From Actinomadura graeca (lineage in GTDB: Bacteria > Actinomycetota > Actinomycetes > Streptosporangiales > Streptosporangiaceae): a DNA stretch of 64,000 nt. Within the stretch, counting starts at the first letter, position 1; every line of letters begins with the position of its first letter. The notes under the pieces are model-generated. The model ran no database searches. It was not told the origin of the DNA and saw only the letters and a program-made list of their open reading frames with translations. The stretch spans positions 5,828,001 through 5,892,000 of the forward strand of contig NZ_CP059572.1 of the NCBI RefSeq assembly GCF_019175365.1. Direction: 5' to 3'. The translations under genes and the position numbers were made by a program. Below are positions 24,758 through 34,231 of the stretch, piece after piece.

Positions 24758-26254
24758 TCAGTCGGGGTCGAGGGGCAGGACGACGCGGAAGGCGGCGCCG
24801 CCGCCCGGCGCGGAGCCGGCCTCCACGAGGCCGCTGTGGGCCGCGACCAGCGCGGCGACGATGGCGAGGCCGAGGCCGGTGCCGCCGTCCTCGCGGGAGC
24901 GGGACGGGTCGGCGCGGTAGAACCGCTCGAAGACGCGCTCGGCCTGCTCCGGGGAGAGGCCGGGTCCCTCGTCCGCGACCTCGACGACCGCCGCGGGGCT
25001 GCCGTGGAGGGTGCCCGGGGACAGTGTGACCTGCACCGGTGTGCCCTCCGGGGTGTGCGCCCTGGCATTGGACAGCAGGTTGCCGAGCACCTGCCGCAGG
25101 CGCGGCTCGTCCCCACGCACCTGGTAGGCCGTGCCGCCCTCGACAGTCAGGTCGATCGCTCGCTCAGGTGAGAGGACTCTGGCCTCCTGGACGGAGTCGG
25201 CGGCGACCGCGAGCAGGTCCACCGGGCGCCGCTCGATGGGGCGCTCGCGGTCGAGCCGGGCGAGCAGCAGGAGGTCCTCGACGAGCAGGCCCATCCGGGC
25301 GGCGGTCTCCTCGATCCGGCCGATGAGCCGCGCGATCTCGGCCGGGTCGCGGGCGGCGCCCTGGCGGTACAGCTCGGCGAACCCGCGGATCGCGGTGAGC
25401 GGCGTGCGCAGCTCGTGGCCCGCGTCCGCGACGAACCGGCGCATGCGCTCCTCGGAGCGGCGCGCGGTCTCCTCCGAGCGGCGCGCCGCCGCCTCGGACT
25501 GGGCGCGGGCGCCGAACGCCGCCTCGATCTGGGCGAGCATCGCGTTCAGCGAGCGGCCGAGCCGTCCCATCTCCGTCGACGGATCCGCCTCCGGCACGCG
25601 TCTGGCCAGGTCACCGGCGGCGATGGCGCCGGCGGTCTCCTCGACGGCGGCGAGCGGGCGCAGCGAGGCCCGCACCACCCAGACCCCGAGGACGGCCAGG
25701 ACGGCGAGCACCAGCAGACCCACGATCACGTCGATCGCGACGAGCCGCCCGACGGTGCGTTCGATCTCGTCCATGCTGAGCCCGAGGATCAGCACGCCGC
25801 CGCCCGGTATCGGCTGGGCGAGGACGCGCCACGGCGAGCCCGCCCCGCTGCCCGTCACGGTGAACGGCTTGTACAGGTGGTCCTTCAGATTCCCGGGGAG
25901 CTTCGGGTAGCCCTCCTCGCCCCACGGCGAGTCCTGGTCGACGGGGCGCCCGGCGGCGTCGCGGATCTGCACGTTCATCTCGCTCGGGATGCGCACGTCG
26001 ATCTGCGGCTGCCCGGTCTGGAGCTGCGGCACGACCTGCGTCACCGCGCGCTTGACCCAGCCCTCCAGCTGCGTGTCCGCCCGGTCCACCAGGTAGTCGC
26101 GCAGGACGGAGGTGCTCGCGGCGCTCATCACCGTCAGCCCGAGCATGACCAGGACGAGCATCCCGGCGATCAGCTTCACGCGCAGCGGCGTCCGGCCCCA
26201 GAACGATCCGAGGCGCCACGCCGGCGCGGAGGGCGCCGGGGACGGCGAGGCCAT
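24758..26254 (-). CDS. Sensor histidine kinase (MprB-like)
   Basis: A 498-residue two-component sensor. It has two membrane segments (VKLIAGMLVLVMLGLTVM and DVIVGLLVLAVLAVLGVWVV) flanking an extracytoplasmic domain of about 135 residues, then HAMP, HisKA (FVADAGHELRTPLTAIRG, phospho-His) and HATPase_c (NLLSNARAHTPEG, DEGPGLSP, GGTGLGLAIV). The ATG shares one base with the stop of the response-regulator gene (TGATG), so the pair is coupled. With the HtrA-like gene downstream it resembles the MprAB envelope-stress system. Confidence 0.93.
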   Translation of the reverse strand: MASPSPAPSAPAWRLGSFWGRTPLRVKLIAGMLVLVMLGLTVMSAASTSVLRDYLVDRADTQLEGWVKRAVTQVVPQLQTGQPQIDVRIPSEMNVQIRDAAGRPVDQDSPWGEEGYPKLPGNLKDHLYKPFTVTGSGAGSPWRVLAQPIPGGGVLILGLSMDEIERTVGRLVAIDVIVGLLVLAVLAVLGVWVVRASLRPLAAVEETAGAIAAGDLARRVPEADPSTEMGRLGRSLNAMLAQIEAAFGARAQSEAAARRSEETARRSEERMRRFVADAGHELRTPLTAIRGFAELYRQGAARDPAEIARLIGRIEETAARMGLLVEDLLLLARLDRERPIERRPVDLLAVAADSVQEARVLSPERAIDLTVEGGTAYQVRGDEPRLRQVLGNLLSNARAHTPEGTPVQVTLSPGTLHGSPAAVVEVADEGPGLSPEQAERVFERFYRADPSRSREDGGTGLGLAIVAALVAAHSGLVEAGSAPGGGAAFRVVLPLDPD

Positions 26255-26988
26255 CAGCCCGGGGCGGGGGGCTCGCGCAGCACGTATCCCACGCCCCGCA
26301 GGGTGTGGATGAGCCGCGGCTCGACGTTGTCGACCTTGCGGCGCAGCGCGGACACGTACGACTCGACGATCCCCGCGTCGCCCCGGAAGTCGTAGTTCCA
26401 CACGTGGTCGAGGATCTGGGCCTTCGACAGGACGCGTCCCGCGTTGGCCATGAAGTAGCGCAGCAGCTTGAACTCGGTGGGAGACAGCTGGACGGCCTTA
26501 CCGTGCCGCCACACCTCGTGGCTGTCCTCGTCCAGCTCGATGTCGGCGAACACCATCCGCGCCGGAGGCTCGGCGGCGCCGCCGCGGAACCGGCGCAGGA
26601 CGGCGCGGATGCGGGCGATGACCTCCTCCAGGCTGAACGGCTTGGTGACGTAGTCGTCGCCGCCGATCGTCAGGCCCTTGATCCGGTCCTGCACGGAGTC
26701 GCGGGCGGTGAGGAACAGCACGGGCGTGTGGTCGCCGCCCGAGCGCAGCCGCCGCGCGACGTCGAACCCGTCGATGTCGGGCAGCATCACGTCCAGGACG
26801 ATCAGGTCCGGCCGGTGCCGCCGCGCGGCCTGGACGGCGTCGGCGCCGTTCGTCGCGGTGACCACCTCGAAGCCGGTGAAGCGCAGGCTGCCGGAGAGCA
26901 GCTCCAGGATGTTCGGCTCGTCCTCGACCACGAGCAGCATCGCCTCGGCGGCCCGCCCGCCGCCCGCCGTCCGTTCACCCAATGACAC
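26254..26988 (-). CDS. OmpR-family response regulator (MprA-like)
   Basis: A 244-residue protein from GTG 26988, chosen because GGAGGG lies 6 nt upstream. The receiver domain has LLVVEDEPN, the phospho-acceptor Asp in LIVLDVMLPDIDGFD, and Lys in VTKPFS. The C-terminal winged helix (VQLSPTEFKLLRYFMANAGR, DAGIVESYVSALRRKVD) is OmpR/PhoB type. It is the first gene of a response regulator-kinase-protease series and probably controls the protease gene. Confidence 0.94.
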   Translation of the reverse strand: MSLGERTAGGGRAAEAMLLVVEDEPNILELLSGSLRFTGFEVVTATNGADAVQAARRHRPDLIVLDVMLPDIDGFDVARRLRSGGDHTPVLFLTARDSVQDRIKGLTIGGDDYVTKPFSLEEVIARIRAVLRRFRGGAAEPPARMVFADIELDEDSHEVWRHGKAVQLSPTEFKLLRYFMANAGRVLSKAQILDHVWNYDFRGDAGIVESYVSALRRKVDNVEPRLIHTLRGVGYVLREPPAPG

Positions 26989-27074
26989 GTGGTCCCCCTC
27001 CACAATCATCGCCGAGCGTCTCACCCGAACCTGAACGTCCCCTGAACGCCCGCCGATGGTCCCCCGGAAAACGG

Positions 27075-27626
27075 TCAGCGGCCGAGGGCCCGGATGGCGC
27101 GCATGGCCTCGCGGCGCGTGTCGCCGGACAGGGTGTCGATGTAGACCCCGCCGTCCAGGTGGCCGCACTCGTGCTGGAGGCAGCGGGCGAGGTACCCGGT
27201 GCCCTCCACGCGGACGGGCGCGCCCCCGGCGTCCACGCCCTCGACGACCGCGCGGGGGAAACGGGGGGTGGCGAAGCGCAGGCCCGGCAGGGACAGGCAG
27301 CCCTCCGGCTCCACGAGCGGCTCGCCGTCGGCGGCCACCAGCACGGGGTTGACCACATGGCCGACGTGCCGGCGGCCGCGCGCGTCGTCGCAGTCGTAGA
27401 CGAACGCGCGCAGCGGGACGCCGACCTGGTTGGCGGCCACGCCGGCGCCGTCCTCGTCGTACATCGTGATGAACATGTCGTCGATCAGGCGTTCCAGCGA
27501 CGTGCCGAACGTCCGGACGGGATCGCACGGGGTGCGCAGGACGGGGTCGCCGAGGAGCCTGATCGGCCGGGCGGTGCCGCGGCGCCGTCCTCTGCGGCCG
27601 GGGCGCGCGGTGGTCTTCTTGCTCAC
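27075..27626 (-). CDS. def: Peptide deformylase
   Basis: A 183-residue protein with the three deformylase motifs: GAGVAANQVG (I), EGCLSLPG (II, metal-ligand Cys) and QHECGHLDG (III, HExxH). It removes the N-formyl group from nascent proteins. In motif III a Gly replaces the common Asp before the second His; the metal ligands are intact. The start is a GTG at 27626 with GGA directly against it, so initiation may be weak or leaderless. The N-terminal ~20 residues are very basic. It follows the DivIVA-like gene after a strong terminator hairpin. Confidence 0.9.
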   Translation of the reverse strand: MSKKTTARPGRRGRRRGTARPIRLLGDPVLRTPCDPVRTFGTSLERLIDDMFITMYDEDGAGVAANQVGVPLRAFVYDCDDARGRRHVGHVVNPVLVAADGEPLVEPEGCLSLPGLRFATPRFPRAVVEGVDAGGAPVRVEGTGYLARCLQHECGHLDGGVYIDTLSGDTRREAMRAIRALGR

Positions 27627-27647
27627 TCCAAGATCGTAGTAAACGAC

Positions 27648-27685
27648 GGCGGCGCGTCCCGGCGGGAAGGCCGGGACGCGCCGCC
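27648..27685 (-). terminator. 15-bp perfect-stem terminator
   Basis: Bases 27648-27662 pair exactly with 27671-27685 around an 8-nt loop (CGGGAAGG). It lies between the DivIVA-like gene and def, both on the minus strand, and should separate them transcriptionally. Confidence 0.8.
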
Positions 27686-27697
27686 GCGCGCGGTCGG

Positions 27698-28720
27698 TCA
27701 GCCGGCGTCCGCCGGGCCGCGGGGCGGCTGCGGCGGGACGGGGCCGTCGGTGTCCTCCAGCGGGCGCGGCACCCGGGCCTGCTGCGGGACGTGCGTGGAC
27801 GGGGACTCGGCCGCGGCCGGCTCCGGCTCGGGCTTCTTGATGGACGGGGTGCTGCCCGCCGGCAGCGGGGTCGCCGTGGACGGCTTGACCGCCGGGGCGG
27901 GCTTGGCCGGGGTGGCGCCGCCCACCGCGGTGGCCGGGGCGGGCTTGGCCGGGGCGGGCTTGGCCTGGGTGGCGGTGGCCGGGGCGGGCTGCGCGGGCGG
28001 CGCCTGCTTGCGCGGCGCGGTCGACCGGACGGCGTCCTCGACCATCTTCTCCAGCGGGCCCGCCTCGTTCTCGGCGGTCAGCAGGCGGTGCAGGGTCTCG
28101 CTGATCTCGGTGAGGCGCTGCAGGGCCTGCGTGTGGTTCTTGGTGAGCGAGGTCAGCCGCTGCGTCGCGCCCTCGTTGATCACGCTCGCGCGGCGCTCGG
28201 ACGCGGTGAGGGTGCGCTCGGCCTCCAGCCGCGCGCTGGTCACCGTCTGCTCGGCCTCCTGCTTGGCGGCCGACAGGACGCTCTCGGACTCCTTCTTCGC
28301 GGACGCGAGCACGTGCTCGGCCTTGTCCTGCGCCTGCGCCAGGTTCTTCTCGGCGTGCGCGCGGGCGTCGTCGATGATGCGCTTGGACTCCTGCTCGGCG
28401 TCGGCGCGGATCTCGGCGCCCTTGGACTCGGCCTCGGCGACCTTGTCGCTGGCCTCGTCCTCGGCGAGGTTGATGATCTGACGGAGCCGGTCGCTCAGGT
28501 CGTCCCCGGTCGGCTTGCGGGCCTCCCGGAGCTCGGCCATCTCGCGGCGGATGCGCTCGGCGTCGTCCTGGGCGCGGGCGAGCCGCGACTCGAGCTCGCG
28601 GTGCTTCTGCTGGGCGCGCGCGATGAAATCGTCGACCTGGCGGCGGTTGTAGCCGCGCATGACGATCTCGAAGGACTCTTCTTGGAGGAGGTTCGGCAGG
28701 ATTTCGGCTTCGTTGCTCAT
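27698..28720 (-). CDS. DivIVA-domain coiled-coil protein
   Basis: A 340-residue cytoplasmic protein. The N-terminus (FEIVMRGYNRRQVDDFIARA) is the DivIVA lipid-binding/dimerisation motif. Residues ~40-225 are a long Ala/Glu/Lys-rich coiled coil. The last ~110 residues are a Pro/Ala/Lys low-complexity tail with AKPAPA repeats. Such proteins (DivIVA, Scy, FilP and relatives) organise polar growth and envelope synthesis in mycelial actinomycetes. This is a paralogue rather than the canonical DivIVA, which normally sits next to the division cluster. AAGG precedes the ATG. Confidence 0.88.
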   Translation of the reverse strand: MSNEAEILPNLLQEESFEIVMRGYNRRQVDDFIARAQQKHRELESRLARAQDDAERIRREMAELREARKPTGDDLSDRLRQIINLAEDEASDKVAEAESKGAEIRADAEQESKRIIDDARAHAEKNLAQAQDKAEHVLASAKKESESVLSAAKQEAEQTVTSARLEAERTLTASERRASVINEGATQRLTSLTKNHTQALQRLTEISETLHRLLTAENEAGPLEKMVEDAVRSTAPRKQAPPAQPAPATATQAKPAPAKPAPATAVGGATPAKPAPAVKPSTATPLPAGSTPSIKKPEPEPAAAESPSTHVPQQARVPRPLEDTDGPVPPQPPRGPADAG

Positions 28721-29092
28721 GGTGCCTTGGGGGGTCGTTGGCGGGGGTCATCACCCCGTCAGGGTCGGCTGCGACTCTCACCCGCCTGTGAGCGGGCCCA
28801 CATTAGAAACGTCAGGATCGACTCTTGTCCGGTCCACCCCTTTCGCGCAACCGGAACACTCTTCTCGCTGCCGTTTCTTCATCTGGGGAGGGCTGACAAA
28901 CTATCTAATTTCAGGAGAATTCGCGCTAACTCGGACCCGTGTCGCGGAGACCGGATGCGGCCCGGAGCCGGACCGGTCACGCCCGCGGCCCCGCGGCCCC
29001 GGCGTCCTCCGGCGCAGCCTCCCGCGCCCCGGTCACGCCCCGGTCACGCCCCGGCCGCGACCTGGGTGTCGCGCGCGCCTAGCATCGGGCCC
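28721..29092. promoter_or_regulatory. Divergent promoter region, DivIVA-like and gamma-carbonic anhydrase genes
   Basis: These 372 bp contain no gene. An AT-rich island around 28888-28925 (CTGACAAACTATCTAATTTC) stands out from the GC-rich background and is the likeliest promoter site for one or both genes. The gamma-carbonic anhydrase ATG lies well downstream with no strong ribosome-binding site. Confidence 0.4.
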
Positions 29093-29632
29093 ATGAACTA
29101 CGTGGGTTCGCTGGGTGAGGATCGACCGACAATCCATCCGGACGCGTGGGTCGCGCCCGGCGCCGTCGTCGTCGGACGGGTGACGCTGGGCCGCGGATCG
29201 AGCGTCTGGTACGGCTCGGTGCTGCGCGGCGAGGACGAGGACGTCGTCGTCGGCGACGAGTGCAACATCCAGGACCTGTGCTGCCTGCACTGCGACCCGG
29301 GCCTGCCCGCCGTCCTGGAGGACCGCGTCAGCCTCGGCCACAAGGCGATGGTGCACGGCGCCCACGTGGAGACGGGCTCGCTCATCGGGATCGGCGCGAT
29401 CGTGCTGAACGGCGCCCGCATCGGCGCCGGGACCCTGATCGCGGCCGGTGCGCTGGTGCCGCCGGGGAAGAAGATCCCGTCCGGGGTGCTGGTCGCCGGG
29501 ACACCGGGGAAGATCGTCCGGGAGCTGACCGACGACGACCGTCTCGTCCTGGACAACACCCCGCCCATCTACGCGGAGAAGGCCCGGCGGCACCGCGAGG
29601 CGTCCTGGGAGCGTCCGGGGGACAGCGAATGA
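29093..29632 (+). CDS. Gamma-class carbonic anhydrase family protein
   Basis: A 179-residue left-handed beta-helix protein with hexapeptide repeats (for example GAVVVGRVTLGRGSSVWYGS). The three metal-binding His are visible in CLHCDPG and LGHKAMVHG. Members either hydrate CO2 with Zn or Fe or are non-catalytic relatives (YrdA/PaaY-like). It is cytoplasmic. No ribosome-binding site is obvious before the ATG. An additional Cys-rich stretch (LCCLHCD) surrounds the first His. Confidence 0.9.
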   Translation: MNYVGSLGEDRPTIHPDAWVAPGAVVVGRVTLGRGSSVWYGSVLRGEDEDVVVGDECNIQDLCCLHCDPGLPAVLEDRVSLGHKAMVHGAHVETGSLIGIGAIVLNGARIGAGTLIAAGALVPPGKKIPSGVLVAGTPGKIVRELTDDDRLVLDNTPPIYAEKARRHREASWERPGDSE

Positions 29633-29704
29633 TGGCCCTCTGACCAGCGGAGACGGGTCTTCGGTGGTGCCGGGGGGAGCCCGGGGGCCGCTCGGCTGAC
29701 TACC

Positions 29705-32700
29705 ATGACCTGCGTGGTGTGGGGACCGGGCTATGGCAGTGCTCAGCCGCCCAGCCCCCGGATGGGCCAGGATCCGTTCGCGGAGGCGGAGCGGGACACG
29801 AGGGCGATGGTGGCCGCCGCGTGGTGGCCGTCGGCGCCTCCGCAGCAGCGCCAGCACGCCATCGGGGGACGGATGCTCGTCCTTCCCGACGGCACGTGGT
29901 GGCTGTTCGGAGCGTGGGCGCGCTGGTACCGGCTGCATCCGTCCGACGGCCAGTGGTACCTCTGCCCGCCGCCCCGCACGCCCGCCGTCCGGATGGCCGC
30001 CCGTCCCGCGCAGGGCGCGGCGCAGGTGCCCACGCTGCCGCCGCACGTGGTGCCCGCCGGGCCCGACTTCTCCTTCGACCCGCCCGCCGGGCTCCCGTTC
30101 GTCGGGCACGGTTTCGCGACCGAGCTGACCTCGCGGGTCCGCGCGACGGTGGAGTCCGCCGCGGCGCTGCCCGCTCCGGAGTACCCGCACTGGTGGTCGC
30201 AGTTCACGCAGGAGACGCCCTCCACGGTGGCGGTCGCCTGGGGCGTGATGCTGTGGTGCGCGTCCGCGCCCGCGTTCGACGCGCGGCTGGACCCGCAGAT
30301 GCTCGACCTCTGGAAGCCCTACCGCGCCAAGCCGCTGCCGGACGTGGACGGCCCGCGCTGGCTCACCCCGCCCGCTCTGGAGACGCTCGTCGGGCTCTAC
30401 TCCGAGCGCCTGCGCGCCAGCCGCGTCGACGCCGCCGTGGTCGTCCTGCGGACGATGTGGGCGGTGGCCAGCGCGCTCCGCGAGGACCCCCGGTTCCAGA
30501 TCCGGGCCGACGCGCTGCTCGCGATCCTCGGCACCACCCTCAGCAACCCGACCGTCGACTATGGGGCGCTCCCGTACGGTGACCAGGCGCTCGTCCAGCA
30601 GTGGCTCACCCGCTGCCCGCCCAACCTGGTGCCCGCGCTGCGGAACGAGAGCTCGCCCGGCGACAACTTCCGGCACGCCTTCTACACGCTCAGCGAGGCC
30701 ATCGCCGACCTGTCCGGCGACCCGGCCGACCCCGCGTACGTGGAACCGCGCCTGGTGGCGGCCGCCCTGCTCGCCGCCGACCTGGGCGTCGTCCGCAAGG
30801 ACGTGGCCGGTTCCATCGTCCCGTGGCTGGACCCTGAGATCCGCTACACGGTGCAGGCCGTGTCGGAACAGAAGGGCCATCCGCTGCGGCGGCTCTGGCC
30901 CGACGACATGCGCCTACCCGAGCCCCTACGCTCCGCGGCGGGATCCGGGCCCGGAGCCGAGACGCTGCTGGCCGCCATGTACGAGGTGGATCTGGCCTGG
31001 TGCCGCCTTGGCGGAATGCCCGCGCGCCCCCGCGGCTTCCCCGTTCCGACCGCCATCATCGCGGGGATCATCGGACGGAACCGCGCGCGCGCCACCGCCG
31101 CCGTGCCGACACAGGCCCCGCCGCCGAATCCGGTGCCGTCCCAGCCATCCCCTTTCGGTATGCAGAGCCAGCCCGGTCTCGCGCCCGGAGCGTCCCCGCA
31201 GACCCCCGGCATGCCCGCCCAGCCGGACCGGCCCTTCGTCCAGCCACCTGCGCAGCCGGGATGGGAGAACGCGCCAGGTCCGGCGGGCCAGATCCCTCAC
31301 GCAGGGCAGCAGGCCGCCTTCGCTTCCCCGGACCCGCTGATGGCCCCATCCGCGCAGGCGGAGGAGAAGGACGAGGGAAGCGCGGCGCCGCCGTACACGG
31401 AACTGGGCTTCCAGCGCCCCGGTTCTTCCGGTCTGCCGCAGCACGCCCAGCAGCAGGCCGCATTCGGCATGCCCGGCGTCCAAGGGCAACCCCCGCACGG
31501 GGCGCCGAACCCTGGTCAGCCGCCTTACGGCGCCCCCGAACCACCGCAGCCCCAGTACGCGGCGCCGGAACCACCCAAGCCCGTCTACGAAGCCCCGCAA
31601 CCCGCCTACGAGCCACCACACCCTCCGCAACCGCCGCAGCCTGCGTATTCGGCGCCCGAACCCCAGCACGGTGGCTTCTCCCCTGCGGAGGAGGAGAACC
31701 AGCAGAACGAGCCCTTTGTGCCGCCCTACACCCAGCTGGGTTACCAGCGCCCGGGGGCGGGGCCACCCGTCCAGGGGCTTCCTCCCGGGGCGAACGTCCC
31801 GCCGAATCCCGTCGCGGCGTCCATGCAGAGTGGTCCGTCACCACAGAACCAGCCACTCCAGCAGCCGCCTCAACCCGAGGTGCCCCAACCCCAGCCTCAG
31901 GCGTTCGACGCATACGCCACCCGCGTGGAGGACCCGGTGCGTTCGCCGCAGGGCGGTGCGCCCATGCAGCAACCGCCGCAGCCGGGCCCGCCGGGCACGC
32001 GCGTCCTGAGCCCGGACGACATCGCAAGCGATGACCCGGGTGCCGGTTCGGGCGGCGGCGCGGGCGGCGGCGCCGGCGGCGGCCGGGGCGCGACGCCCGG
32101 CCCCGGCACGCGCGTCATGTCCGAGACGATGGTCGGCGACTTCGACTTCCTTGACGACACGCCGTCGCCTGAGCGGCCCGTCTCCGAGATCCCGCCGCCG
32201 GAGGACCTCAACCGGCGCCGCACGCTGGAGCGGTACGGCATCGGCTACGTCTGCGGCGAGCACGACGCGGCCGCGCTGCTGGACGACCTGCGCGCGCAGG
32301 TCGAGGCGTGGAACGCCCCGGCGGGCGGGGCCGCCGAGCAGACGCGCGTGGACGGGGCGCCCAGCTCGATCCGCGCCGGGGTGCCCGGCGTGCTGCTGGT
32401 CGGCGATCCTCACTCGGGGCAGCGGCGGCTGGCCCGCATGATCGCGCTGATGCTGGCCGACGCGGGCGTCGGCGACGGTGCGATCCGCGCGCATGACGCC
32501 GAGGACGTGCGCGACGCGCCCGCCGAGCGGCTGGCGCAGGTGTTCGCGCAGGAGGGTCCGGCGATCCTGTTCGAGCGGCTGGACGTCGCGATCGCCTCGG
32601 CGCTCGACCCGGTCGCCGCCGCGGGCGCGGTCCGCCGGGCCCGCCGCGACCCCGTCAACGCGACCCCCGTGATCGCGACGTGCGGGCCGCGCGCCTACAA

Positions 32701-33856
32701 GCGGCTGCTCCAGGACCACCCGAAGCTCGTGCAGGTGTTCCGTGTCCACCGGATGCCCGACCTGAGCGACCTCGACAACCGGATGACGCTGCTGCACCTG
32801 CTGGCCGAGGAGCGGCGCGTCACGATCGGCGCGTCCGCGCTGGAGGTCGCCCGCGAGGACCTGGAGCGGCTGCGCGGCCCCGGCGACCTCGTCAACGCCC
32901 GGCTGGTCGAGACCTACCTCGACCAGGCGTGCCAGCGGCACCTGGAGCGCGCCGGGGCGTCCCGCGACCGGCTCGTGCTGACCCCCGACGACCTCGCGGG
33001 CGTCGCCGAGGGCATCGAGCCCGCGCTGCGCCCGCCCGGCGACATCGGCGGCTACCTGCGGCGCCTCGACCAGCTCTCGGGGCTGGAGGAGGTGAAGGCG
33101 GCCGTCCGCGGGCTGGCCGAGGAGGCGGGTCTCGCCGCCGACCGCGCGCGGTACGGGATGTCCGCGGACGACGGCCGGCATCTGATCTTCACCGGGCCGC
33201 CGGGGACGGGCAAGACCACCGTGGCCGGGCTCGTCGGCGGCATCTACGCGGCGCTCGGGCTGCTGGAGTCGGGGCACGTCGTGGCGTGCCGCCCGGTGCA
33301 CCTGGCGGGCCGCGACGCGGTCGACACCGAGAACCGGGTGGCGAGCATGATCGAGCAGGCGCTCGGCGGGGTGCTGCTGATCCAGGAGGCGTACCGGCTC
33401 GACCGGAGCCCGGCGGTGGTGAGCGAGCTGCGGCGGGCGATGCACGACCGCGGCACGCGGTTCGTGGTGGTCTGTTCCAGCCCGGCGGCCGAGATGGAGG
33501 GCTTCCTCGCGGGCAACCCCGGCTTCCGCGGCGAGTTCGGCCGGGTCCTGGAGTTCACCGGGATGGGCGACCGCGACATGGTGGGGCTGTTCCAGAGCTA
33601 CGCCGAACGCGACCTCTACATGCTGGACGAGGAACTGCGCGTCGAGCTGCTCGGCCGCTTCGCGCGGATGCGCGAGGACCCCGCGTTCGCCTACGCCCGC
33701 ACCGTCCGCGCGCTGTTCGAGCAGACCGTCGCGCGGCAGGCGGCGCGGCTCGCGGGCGCCGACGTCAACGCGGCGACGGTGGCGCGCCTCACGCCCCGTG
33801 ACCTGCCGGAGACCCCGCTGGAGCAGATGCTGGGCGACTTCCGGGCGGGCGCCTGA
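29705..33856 (+). CDS. Large EccA/CbxX-like tandem AAA+ protein with Pro/Gln-rich middle
   Basis: A 1383-residue protein. Residues ~1-480 are a Trp-rich, mainly helical domain I do not recognise. Residues ~480-800 are Pro/Gln/Gly low complexity, including two PPYT(E/Q)LG(F/Y)QRPG copies. Two CbxX/EccA-type AAA domains follow. The first is degenerate: its P-loop GDPHSGQRR has Gln906 where Lys is needed. The second has an intact Walker A (TGPPGTGKTT, Lys1170) but LLIQEAY instead of LLIDEAY, so the Walker B Asp is Gln1227. EccA proteins are cytosolic ATPases of type VII secretion, and such a system lies 20 kb away. The start is uncertain because no ribosome-binding site is seen. Confidence 0.8.
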   Translation: MTCVVWGPGYGSAQPPSPRMGQDPFAEAERDTRAMVAAAWWPSAPPQQRQHAIGGRMLVLPDGTWWLFGAWARWYRLHPSDGQWYLCPPPRTPAVRMAARPAQGAAQVPTLPPHVVPAGPDFSFDPPAGLPFVGHGFATELTSRVRATVESAAALPAPEYPHWWSQFTQETPSTVAVAWGVMLWCASAPAFDARLDPQMLDLWKPYRAKPLPDVDGPRWLTPPALETLVGLYSERLRASRVDAAVVVLRTMWAVASALREDPRFQIRADALLAILGTTLSNPTVDYGALPYGDQALVQQWLTRCPPNLVPALRNESSPGDNFRHAFYTLSEAIADLSGDPADPAYVEPRLVAAALLAADLGVVRKDVAGSIVPWLDPEIRYTVQAVSEQKGHPLRRLWPDDMRLPEPLRSAAGSGPGAETLLAAMYEVDLAWCRLGGMPARPRGFPVPTAIIAGIIGRNRARATAAVPTQAPPPNPVPSQPSPFGMQSQPGLAPGASPQTPGMPAQPDRPFVQPPAQPGWENAPGPAGQIPHAGQQAAFASPDPLMAPSAQAEEKDEGSAAPPYTELGFQRPGSSGLPQHAQQQAAFGMPGVQGQPPHGAPNPGQPPYGAPEPPQPQYAAPEPPKPVYEAPQPAYEPPHPPQPPQPAYSAPEPQHGGFSPAEEENQQNEPFVPPYTQLGYQRPGAGPPVQGLPPGANVPPNPVAASMQSGPSPQNQPLQQPPQPEVPQPQPQAFDAYATRVEDPVRSPQGGAPMQQPPQPGPPGTRVLSPDDIASDDPGAGSGGGAGGGAGGGRGATPGPGTRVMSETMVGDFDFLDDTPSPERPVSEIPPPEDLNRRRTLERYGIGYVCGEHDAAALLDDLRAQVEAWNAPAGGAAEQTRVDGAPSSIRAGVPGVLLVGDPHSGQRRLARMIALMLADAGVGDGAIRAHDAEDVRDAPAERLAQVFAQEGPAILFERLDVAIASALDPVAAAGAVRRARRDPVNATPVIATCGPRAYKRLLQDHPKLVQVFRVHRMPDLSDLDNRMTLLHLLAEERRVTIGASALEVAREDLERLRGPGDLVNARLVETYLDQACQRHLERAGASRDRLVLTPDDLAGVAEGIEPALRPPGDIGGYLRRLDQLSGLEEVKAAVRGLAEEAGLAADRARYGMSADDGRHLIFTGPPGTGKTTVAGLVGGIYAALGLLESGHVVACRPVHLAGRDAVDTENRVASMIEQALGGVLLIQEAYRLDRSPAVVSELRRAMHDRGTRFVVVCSSPAAEMEGFLAGNPGFRGEFGRVLEFTGMGDRDMVGLFQSYAERDLYMLDEELRVELLGRFARMREDPAFAYARTVRALFEQTVARQAARLAGADVNAATVARLTPRDLPETPLEQMLGDFRAGA

Positions 33857-34048
33857 GCCGTGCGCGGCGCGGCGCCCCGGCTCTCCATGGAGATCGTTCA
33901 CGCAGGCCCGGCGGCCGCATCATGTCCTCCTGACCCGGGAAGACCAGGGAGGAGAGTGGCCCATGAATGGCCCTCTTGGGTCATGTGCCGGCCGGGGAAG
34001 GAAGGTTAGCCTCGACTTGGGTGTGGGGAACGAACGGAGGTGGACGCG

Positions 34049-34231
34049 GTGCGCCAGTATCTCGACCTGCGCGTCCACGACCGCGTTGCGCTGGACGAGA
34101 TCGAACTCTATGCCGAGATGCTCAGCGCGGTGGCGGCGGCCGAGCGGCCGCTGACCGTCGCGGAGATCGATTCGGTGCTCGGAGTGCGATCCGACGACGC
34201 CGGTCGTCGCGAGCTGACGCCACAGGACTAG
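34049..34231 (+). CDS. Small hypothetical protein (60 residues)
   Basis: Starts at GTG 34049, with GGAGG about 8 nt upstream; an in-frame GTG at 34040 overlaps that site. The protein is acidic and mostly helical (ALDEIELYAEMLSAVAAAER, LTVAEIDSVLGV). It has no known motif and no membrane segment. Codon usage and the following terminator hairpin support a real gene. I do not know its function. Confidence 0.65.
   Translation: MRQYLDLRVHDRVALDEIELYAEMLSAVAAAERPLTVAEIDSVLGVRSDDAGRRELTPQD

Noticed and set aside
33990..34020. DtxR/DmdR-type iron box (GGTTAGCCT)
   Set aside because: Only half of the palindrome is present and no iron gene follows.
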